DNA of 11,838 bases from NCBI GenBank assembly GCA_017550775.1, contig JAFZOA010000503.1:1-11838 (forward strand). The letters are read 5' to 3'. The position numbers and the translations under genes are program-made. Source of the DNA: Ruminiclostridium sp. (GTDB taxonomy: Bacteria > Bacillota_A > Clostridia > Oscillospirales > Ruminococcaceae). The notes below the pieces were generated by a model. That model was given only the letters and a program-made list of their open reading frames with translations, did not search any database and had not been told where the DNA came from. Positions 7,007 to 11,838 of the stretch are shown here, piece by piece (positions within the stretch are counted from its first letter, which is position 1; every line of letters starts with the position of its first letter).

Positions 7007-7173
7007 AGTTTACAGTTTACAGGTTACAGTTATGGTGTCGCCTGCGGCGACTTATTTGAATCGTGACGAAACAAGTAAGTATCTGCTTAAAACGAACTAT
7101 CTTCCGGGTTTTGTCACAATTCAGATTTGTCCGCGAAGCGGACACCACAACTGTAACCTGTAAACTGTAAACT
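7007..7173. repeat. Palindromic intergenic repeat, copy 2
   Basis: Second copy of the element at 3264-3446, same orientation. Its outer 25 bases (7007-7031) are a perfect inverted match to 7149-7173, built from heptamers AGTTTAC, AGTTTAC, AGGTTAC plus AGTT. Inner hairpins are GTCGCC-TGC-GGCGAC (7037-7051) and GTCCGC-GAA-GCGGAC (7129-7143). The inverted similarity extends further (TTGAATCGTGACGAAAC at 7056-7072 against an inverted CTGAATTGTGACAAAAC), so the whole 167 bp is a long imperfect palindrome. A TA dinucleotide stands at both ends (7006-7007 and 7173-7174), compatible with a TA target duplication. It lies just beyond the ispH-rpsA terminator. No plausible coding capacity. Confidence 0.87.
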
Positions 7174-7184
7174 AAAAAAGTGAC

Positions 7185-7219
7185 AAAAAACCGGGAAACG
7201 GACAACGCCCGCTTCCCGG
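7185..7219 (-). terminator. Rho-independent terminator of cmk-plsC-ispH/rpsA operon
   Basis: On the minus strand CCGGGAAGCGG (7209-7219) pairs with CCGTTTCCCGG (7191-7201) over 11 bp with one G-U, around a 7-base loop, followed directly by six T (7185-7190). It stands 15 bases after the ispH-rpsA stop codon. Confidence 0.93.
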
Positions 7220-7234
7220 CAGATAAGGACCTGA

Positions 7235-9220
7235 TTATTCGGCATCCTCGGACTCTTCGGAGTCACTGTCGCCGTTTTCAAGGAGAGCCTTGATAGAGAG
7301 GCTTACTCTGGACTTCTCCTCGTCGATCTCGGTGATCTTAGCCTCAACGATCTGACCTATGGAAAGAACCTTGGACACGTCGTTGACTCTTTCGAGGGAG
7401 ATCTGGGAGATATGGATAAGGCCGTCAACACCGGGAATTATCTGCGCAAATGCTCCGAAGGGTGTTATGGACACTACCTGTACCTTCACAACATCGCCTA
7501 CCGCGAACTCGTTGGTGAACTTTGTCCACGGGTTGTCCTCGGGCTTCTTGGCTGTGAGGGAAACTCTCTTCTTCTCGGGGTCGAAGCTCTTGACTGTAAC
7601 TTCAAGCTTGTCGCCGATAGCAACAACTTCCTTGGGGTGCTTTACTCTGTTCCATGTGAGCTCGGTGAGGTGGACCATTCCGTCAACGCCGCCGAGATCA
7701 ACGAACACGCCGTAGCTCTCCATGGACTTGACTTCGCCGGTGAACTTGTCGCCGACCTTGAGCTCATTCCAGAACTTAGCCTTGATCTCATCGCTTGCTT
7801 CTCTCTCCGCGGACTTGATAGAGCCGACAACTCTGCCTCTGCCCTCGTTGACTTCGATGACTTTGAAGCCGACTTCCTTCTTGAGGATGTCTTCAAGCTT
7901 GCCGTTCTTCGGAACGCCGGACTGCGACGCGGGTACGAATACTCTTGCGCCGTCCTCGCTTGTAACGATAACGCCGCCCTTGACAACTGCGCTTACAACG
8001 CCCTTGACGGTGGAGTTATCCTCCTTGGCCTTGACGATCTTCTCCATGCCGGCCTGTGCGTCGACCTGCTTCTTGGAGAGGTACACGAAGCCGTCTGCGT
8101 CGTTTACCTTGGTAACGATGCAGTCAATGACATCGCCGACCTTGACTACCTCGTCGGGTGTCTTGTTGGGGTCTGCGGAAAGCTCATCGGCGGGTATGTA
8201 ACCCGACTGCTTGATACCAATATCTACAACGGCCTCCGTCTTATTTACAGCAACAACGGTAGCCTTTACCCTGTTCCCTGCATATGCCCTCACTCTGGAC
8301 ATTTGATCGATGGCAGCCGCAAACTCAGCGTCAACAGCTTCATCTTTAATGATCTCGCTCATAATAGTATGAACCTCCTTAATTATATATGCAGGGGTCG
8401 ATGCTCCTGCTGTAATTCCTATTTTAACATCTTGTCGGGATGATAAAAGGTCTGAGAGCTCCGCGCCGTGCTCCGCTCTGAGCTGTGCGGCATTCTCGGT
8501 AAATATGACCCGGCTTTTCGCGGCGCATATCTCCGCGAGCTTGCGCGAGTTGCTGCTGTGAGCGCCTCCTATGACGATCATCACGTCACACTGCTCCGAA
8601 AGTTCTGCGGCTTCCCGCTGTCTGTCAACAGTAGCTCTACATATTGTATCAAAAAAATTGGCTTTTGTATAGTGTTTTTTTATAATTTTTTGCAAATCCG
8701 TCCATTTGCACATATCAAACGTCGTCTGCACGACAACATTCAGTGATTTTGCACCAAAGTTTTTATCCGAATTTGCAAGCTTTTCCAGCTCCTCGGCGGA
8801 GTTCACTGTCCTGACCTCTCCGTTCGCGAAACCGGCTATACCTATCACCTCGGGGTGAGCCCCGTCGCCGACGATCAGGACGTCCTCTCCGTCACGGGAA
8901 TTTTCGTCAGCTATGCTGTGTATGCGCGCGACATAGGGACAGGTGGCGTCGGTACATTCCAGCCCAAGCTCCGCTATCCTGCCATACACGTCTCTGCCCA
9001 CGCCGTGGCTGCGTATGATGATGCAGCCCCTCGCTTCCTCCGGCGTTTCCACCGGGACAATGCCGTGTTCGCGGAGCCTTTCCACAGCGTCGTTGTTATG
9101 TATGAGCTGTCCGAGCGTATAAACCTTCCCGCAGCGCTCCGCCGCCTTGTACGCCATATCCACGGCGCGCTTCACCCCGAAGCAGTACCCCGCCGTTTTC
9201 GCGACAAACACCTTTATCAC
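7235..9220 (-). CDS. ispH: Bifunctional IspH (HMBPP reductase) / 30S ribosomal protein S1 fusion
   Basis: A 661-residue fusion. Residues 1 to about 285 are IspH, the [4Fe-4S] enzyme making isopentenyl and dimethylallyl diphosphate from HMBPP in the last MEP-pathway step. Cluster cysteines are Cys13 (GYCFGVKRAV), Cys94 (DATCPYV) and Cys194 (TICRAT); His41, His72, His122, Glu124 and the GGAHSSNS (218-225) and GASTPAYI (272-279) loops are present, so the enzyme looks intact. Four S1 RNA-binding OB domains follow at about 316-385, 404-472, 489-558 and 574-645, with an acidic tail. The third (ESYGVFVDLGGVDGMVHLTE) and fourth match the S1 pattern best. The start is GTG 9218-9220, overlapping the plsC stop as GTGA. 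The IspH-S1 fusion is known in Clostridia, so this is not a sequencing artefact. Some annotations call it ispH, others rpsA. Confidence 0.96.
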   Translation of the reverse strand: MIKVFVAKTAGYCFGVKRAVDMAYKAAERCGKVYTLGQLIHNNDAVERLREHGIVPVETPEEARGCIIIRSHGVGRDVYGRIAELGLECTDATCPYVARIHSIADENSRDGEDVLIVGDGAHPEVIGIAGFANGEVRTVNSAEELEKLANSDKNFGAKSLNVVVQTTFDMCKWTDLQKIIKKHYTKANFFDTICRATVDRQREAAELSEQCDVMIVIGGAHSSNSRKLAEICAAKSRVIFTENAAQLRAEHGAELSDLLSSRQDVKIGITAGASTPAYIIKEVHTIMSEIIKDEAVDAEFAAAIDQMSRVRAYAGNRVKATVVAVNKTEAVVDIGIKQSGYIPADELSADPNKTPDEVVKVGDVIDCIVTKVNDADGFVYLSKKQVDAQAGMEKIVKAKEDNSTVKGVVSAVVKGGVIVTSEDGARVFVPASQSGVPKNGKLEDILKKEVGFKVIEVNEGRGRVVGSIKSAEREASDEIKAKFWNELKVGDKFTGEVKSMESYGVFVDLGGVDGMVHLTELTWNRVKHPKEVVAIGDKLEVTVKSFDPEKKRVSLTAKKPEDNPWTKFTNEFAVGDVVKVQVVSITPFGAFAQIIPGVDGLIHISQISLERVNDVSKVLSIGQIVEAKITEIDEEKSRVSLSIKALLENGDSDSEESEDAE

Positions 9221-9858
9221 TGTTCGTCACCGCCGGACTGCTTCTTTTCGGCCACAGGGAGCGGTTCTCCCGCCGCGTCGTATATCTCCTTCTGGAGCGA
9301 CAGGAGCGAGTCTCCTATGCGCTTTGCCGACCTTCTCATGCTGCGGCGGTCGTTCTCGTCTATGTGAAGCTCCTCCGCCGGAATGAGCTCACCGAAATCA
9401 ATGTCAACGTCCCGTTTGCCGCCGTAGCGTATGCAGACCGGGAGCACCGGCACAGCCGACTGGGACGCGATAAGCACCACGCCGGACTTCATGCGCCCGA
9501 TAACGCCGTCCTTTGAACGCGTTCCCTCGGGAAATATCACAAGTATCCGGTTGTTTTTCAGAGCGTTTACAGAGTCGCGTATCGGCGCGTCGTCGCCCGA
9601 GCCGCGCAGTACCGGAAATGCCCCGCAGCGCCGTATCAGCCACCCGAAGAACGGATTTTTGAACAGCTCCTCCTTCGCCATGAAGGAGAATTTTCCGCGT
9701 ATCACCGCCGCGACCATGGGAGGGTCGGCATATTTCTGGTGGTTGCAGGCGATGATATACCCGCCCTTCATTGCGGGTATGTTCTCCGCGTGCATAACGT
9801 TTATCCTGTACTTGATGTGGAAGAATATGGAAAGAAGCTTGCGAAAAAACAGATACAT
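9217..9858 (-). CDS. plsC: 1-acyl-sn-glycerol-3-phosphate acyltransferase PlsC
   Basis: Membrane-associated enzyme that acylates lysophosphatidic acid to phosphatidic acid, the precursor of membrane phospholipids. The 213-residue protein has the acyltransferase motifs in order: NHQKYADP (39-46) with the catalytic His40 and Asp45 in H-x4-D spacing, GAFPVLRG (79-86) with Arg85, FPEGTRS (109-115), and a VLPVCI segment at about 137-142. The N-terminal 15 residues are hydrophobic and may anchor it. The C-terminal tail (about 190-213) is charged and not conserved. It begins 6 bases after the cmk stop, with GGGGGTAAG as a fair ribosome site, and its TGA overlaps the ispH GTG by 4 bases, implying coupled translation. 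The cmk-plsC-ispH order is common in Clostridia. Confidence 0.93.
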   Translation of the reverse strand: MYLFFRKLLSIFFHIKYRINVMHAENIPAMKGGYIIACNHQKYADPPMVAAVIRGKFSFMAKEELFKNPFFGWLIRRCGAFPVLRGSGDDAPIRDSVNALKNNRILVIFPEGTRSKDGVIGRMKSGVVLIASQSAVPVLPVCIRYGGKRDVDIDFGELIPAEELHIDENDRRSMRRSAKRIGDSLLSLQKEIYDAAGEPLPVAEKKQSGGDEQ

Positions 9859-9864
9859 CCGGTC

Positions 9865-10539
9865 TTACCCCCGTTTACTATTTATGAGCTCCGCAACCTT
9901 ATCCACCGTCTGCTCAAAATCCAGCCCGGAGGTGTCCAGCAGCACCGCGTCTTCCGCCTGTCTGAGCGGAGCCTCCTTGCGGTGGGAGTCGTTGTAGTCG
10001 CGCTTGTTCACGTCCGCGAGCACCTCGTCGAAGGTCACGCTCTGACCCTTGGCGGTAAGCTCGTCATAGCGCCGTTTCGCGCGTATCTCGGGGCTTGCGG
10101 TAATGAAGATCTTCACGTCCGCGTCCGGGAGTATCACCGTGCCGATGTCGCGGCCGTCCATGATAACGCTGTTGTTCGCAGCTAAGCTTCTCTGCCTGTC
10201 GAGCAGGAACTTACGCACAGACGGGAGTGCCGATACCGCGCTTGCCGCCATGCTCACGCTGTTCTCCCGTATCGCCTCGGAAACGTCCTCGCCGTTCATG
10301 ATGACGTGCTGCACCCCGTCAATGAGCGTGATCTCCAGTGTAAGCTTCCCGTTCAGAAGCCCGGATATCCGCTCCTCGTTCTCCGGCGTTATCTCCACGC
10401 CGTTCCTGATGCAGAACAGCGCGCAGGTGCGGTACATCGCGCCGGTATCGACATAGATCATACCGAGCCGCTTTGCGCACTCTCTCGCCACGGTGCTTTT
10501 TCCCGCGCCAACGGGACCGTCTATCGCTACATTTATCAC
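9865..10539 (-). CDS. cmk: Cytidylate kinase
   Basis: Cytosolic kinase phosphorylating CMP and dCMP with ATP for nucleotide recycling and RNA, DNA and phospholipid (CDP-diacylglycerol) synthesis. The 224-residue length is normal. The P-loop GPVGAGKST is at 8-16, DTGAMYR at 31-37 in the nucleotide-monophosphate site, GRDIGTVI at 129-136, the Arg156-Arg157 pair in AKRRYDE, and the RDYNDSHR lid segment at 180-187. The start is GTG 10537-10539, with GAGGGTGA 6 to 7 bases upstream; no better in-frame start is seen. First gene of the cmk-plsC-ispH/rpsA operon, behind the promoter at 10631-10659. Confidence 0.96.
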   Translation of the reverse strand: MINVAIDGPVGAGKSTVARECAKRLGMIYVDTGAMYRTCALFCIRNGVEITPENEERISGLLNGKLTLEITLIDGVQHVIMNGEDVSEAIRENSVSMAASAVSALPSVRKFLLDRQRSLAANNSVIMDGRDIGTVILPDADVKIFITASPEIRAKRRYDELTAKGQSVTFDEVLADVNKRDYNDSHRKEAPLRQAEDAVLLDTSGLDFEQTVDKVAELINSKRG

Positions 10540-10630
10540 AGCAAGTCACCCTCGTTTCGATCATAAAGCTTTTACTTATCCCCGCCGGAAGCGCACAGAC
10601 CGGCTCTGTCCGGACGGTTACACAACTGAT

Positions 10631-10659
10631 ATTATACCATACCGGTGAGGATTTTTCAA
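10631..10659 (-). promoter_or_regulatory. Promoter for cmk-plsC-ispH/rpsA operon
   Basis: On the minus strand -35 TTGAAA (10654-10659), 17-base spacer, -10 TATAAT (10631-10636) preceded by TGG: a strong sigma-A-type extended -10 promoter. The leader to the cmk GTG is about 85 bases and G+C-rich, with short inverted CCGG-containing segments but no riboswitch I recognise. Confidence 0.85.
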
Positions 10660-10734
10660 CCGTTTTTGCAATTTTTTATCCGTATGCGTGAACAGAACAC
10701 CGATCCCCGCCCGTTACGATGAAAGAGCAGGCTC

Positions 10735-11838
10735 TTATCGCTTTCGGCGTATTCTGTACAGTACCAGTATCGCCGCCGTTACAACTCCCACAGTTGCGCC
10801 GGCTGCCGCAGCGTATTCCCACAAGTGCGAGATCGTGAACTCCCTGCTGACGGAGCCGGTGTAATGCCCGATACCTTCGAGCTTCACGGTGTATTTCCCG
10901 TCGTAGGCGGGCTTCTCCTTCACCGTCTCTCCGCGCTCGTCGATGTATGTGACGGTATAGTCCCCGTCGGAAAGCTCTTCGCCGTTATACCTTACGGAAA
11001 GCACGTCCGCCGAGTTCTCCGCAAGCTCGATCACGGTGTTTTCTTCCGACAGCGGGATAGCGAGTATCCAGGTCACGAACCGCGAAGTCGCCGACTTCTC
11101 GCCGTCTGAGACTGTCAGGACCGCGGTGTAGGTATCCGGCTCAGTAAGGTCGTCGGTTTTGCCTCTGAGCGCGGTCATTTTCACATCACTGAGCGTTATC
11201 TCCGCCGGGAACCCCTCGTCCGCGGTGATCTCTACCTTTGCCGGCGTGCCGTCGTACAGCCGGTTTTTATCTCCGGTCAGCCGGACGGCGTATTCCTTTC
11301 CGGTCTCATAGTCGCAGTACGGCGAGCTGCACTTCACCTTTACGGCGTTTCCCTCCGAAGTGATCTCCCATTCGTGATAGTGGGGGAGCTCCGCGAAGAA
11401 GCGCTTTTCATATTTTCCGGAGTAGCTTCCGATGCCGTTCAGGACTGCAGTGTACCAGCCGCGCACCTCCGGCGTGACCTGCTCTCTGTCCTCGCCGAGA
11501 AATGTTACGGTGTAATCGCTGCCCTCTTTCAGGTTTGTCCCGTCCTGCGTGACCTTCACGATTTTCGCGGTCGAGGGGTCGATATCAACGGTGTCGGGCG
11601 CGAACGCGTCGGGGAAGTGGTAGCTGTCGAGCTGCATTACGAGCGGGAGAACTGTCTCCTGACGGTGCTGCGACAGGAGCACGTCGAGGTTGCAGAGGAA
11701 CGAGCACAGATGCACGCCCGCGTCGGGGAGATCGGCTTTGAGCAGTCTTGCGGTAAGCTCCGCTATGTCGGGTACGGCGTTCCGCAGGCTTTGTACCTCG
11801 TCCTCGGAAATGATACCGGCGCGGTCGGCTGTCCCGAG
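10735..11838 (-). CDS. Surface protein with Ig-like repeats and C-terminal membrane anchor (N-terminus beyond window)
   Basis: The minus-strand frame stays open from the TAA at 10735-10737 to the right edge, giving at least 367 residues; the true start lies outside, so the GTG at 11713-11715 is not taken as the start. The sequence nearest the edge is helical and unrecognised. Then comes a repeat pattern typical of secreted Firmicute proteins: GSDYTVTF...GIGSYSGKYEKRFF and, near the end, DGDYTVTY...GIGHYTGSVSREFTI. Between them are HYHEWEITSEGNAVKVKC with a second Cys (CSSPYC) and RLYDGTPAKVEIT, also common in clostridial surface proteins. A final hydrophobic helix (about 10750-10815) ends in RIRRKR, so the protein should face outward, anchored by its C-terminus. 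No LPxTG sortase motif is seen before the helix. Function unknown; probably a wall or adhesion-type protein. Confidence 0.82.
   Translation of the reverse strand, partial: LGTADRAGIISEDEVQSLRNAVPDIAELTARLLKADLPDAGVHLCSFLCNLDVLLSQHRQETVLPLVMQLDSYHFPDAFAPDTVDIDPSTAKIVKVTQDGTNLKEGSDYTVTFLGEDREQVTPEVRGWYTAVLNGIGSYSGKYEKRFFAELPHYHEWEITSEGNAVKVKCSSPYCDYETGKEYAVRLTGDKNRLYDGTPAKVEITADEGFPAEITLSDVKMTALRGKTDDLTEPDTYTAVLTVSDGEKSATSRFVTWILAIPLSEENTVIELAENSADVLSVRYNGEELSDGDYTVTYIDERGETVKEKPAYDGKYTVKLEGIGHYTGSVSREFTISHLWEYAAAAGATVGVVTAAILVLYRIRRKR

Noticed and set aside
7017..7205. Minus-strand 62-codon frame inside repeat copy 2
   Set aside because: It spans the palindrome arms and the terminator, and copy 1 does not preserve a matching frame, so it is not a gene.
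7412..8443. Plus-strand open frame of 343 codons
   Set aside because: It lies opposite the S1 and end of the IspH part of the fusion gene, where the minus strand shows four S1 domains. No ribosome site or domain supports it.
10723..10736. AAGAGC-AG-GCTCTT hairpin at the end of the surface protein gene as a terminator
   Set aside because: The loop would be two bases, the stem is short and overlaps the stop codon, and no T-run of useful length follows on the minus strand.

Overview
The window looks like a chromosomal segment of a low- to mid-GC Gram-positive bacterium of the Clostridia, probably an Oscillospiraceae/Ruminococcus-type gut organism. This placement is inferred from gene content and order, not from a search. 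The main markers are the tepA-ylzJ-ftsK/spoIIIE neighbourhood, known from Bacillus and Clostridia, and the cmk-plsC-ispH::rpsA order with IspH fused to ribosomal protein S1, a known clostridial arrangement. All genes but one lie on the minus strand.

Left part, 1-4336 (minus, transcribed right to left): tepA (ClpP-like), ylzJ, uppP and ftsK/spoIIIE, which runs off the left edge. tepA and ylzJ overlap by 4 bases; uppP and ftsK are 21 bases apart. The ylzJ-uppP gap is filled by a 183-bp near-palindromic repeat. Upstream of tepA is a good extended -10 promoter, back to back with the metA promoter.

Middle part, 4467-6850: metA on the plus strand has a near-consensus promoter and meets a minus-strand signalling pair at a shared hairpin. 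The pair is a stand-alone CheY-like receiver followed by a protein with four 29-residue MshEN-type repeats and a C-terminal CheX-like phosphatase domain. It has its own promoter. MetA carries Glu at position 111, which predicts acetyl-CoA rather than succinyl-CoA as donor.

Gap 6851-7234: a second copy of the palindromic repeat (167 bp), then a strong rho-independent terminator for the operon to its right.

Right part, 7235-10659 (minus): cmk, plsC and the ispH-rpsA fusion form a tight operon behind a sigma-A-type promoter. It covers CMP phosphorylation, phosphatidic acid synthesis, the last step of the MEP isoprenoid pathway and translation. UppP on the left recycles the undecaprenyl carrier made from those isoprenoids, a functional link only. 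At the right edge is the C-terminal part of a surface protein with Ig-like repeats and a membrane anchor.

Most of the window is ordinary housekeeping sequence. The two items that merit attention are the two-copy palindromic repeat and the MshEN-CheX / receiver pair, which suggests that cyclic di-GMP might control a response-regulator phosphatase.
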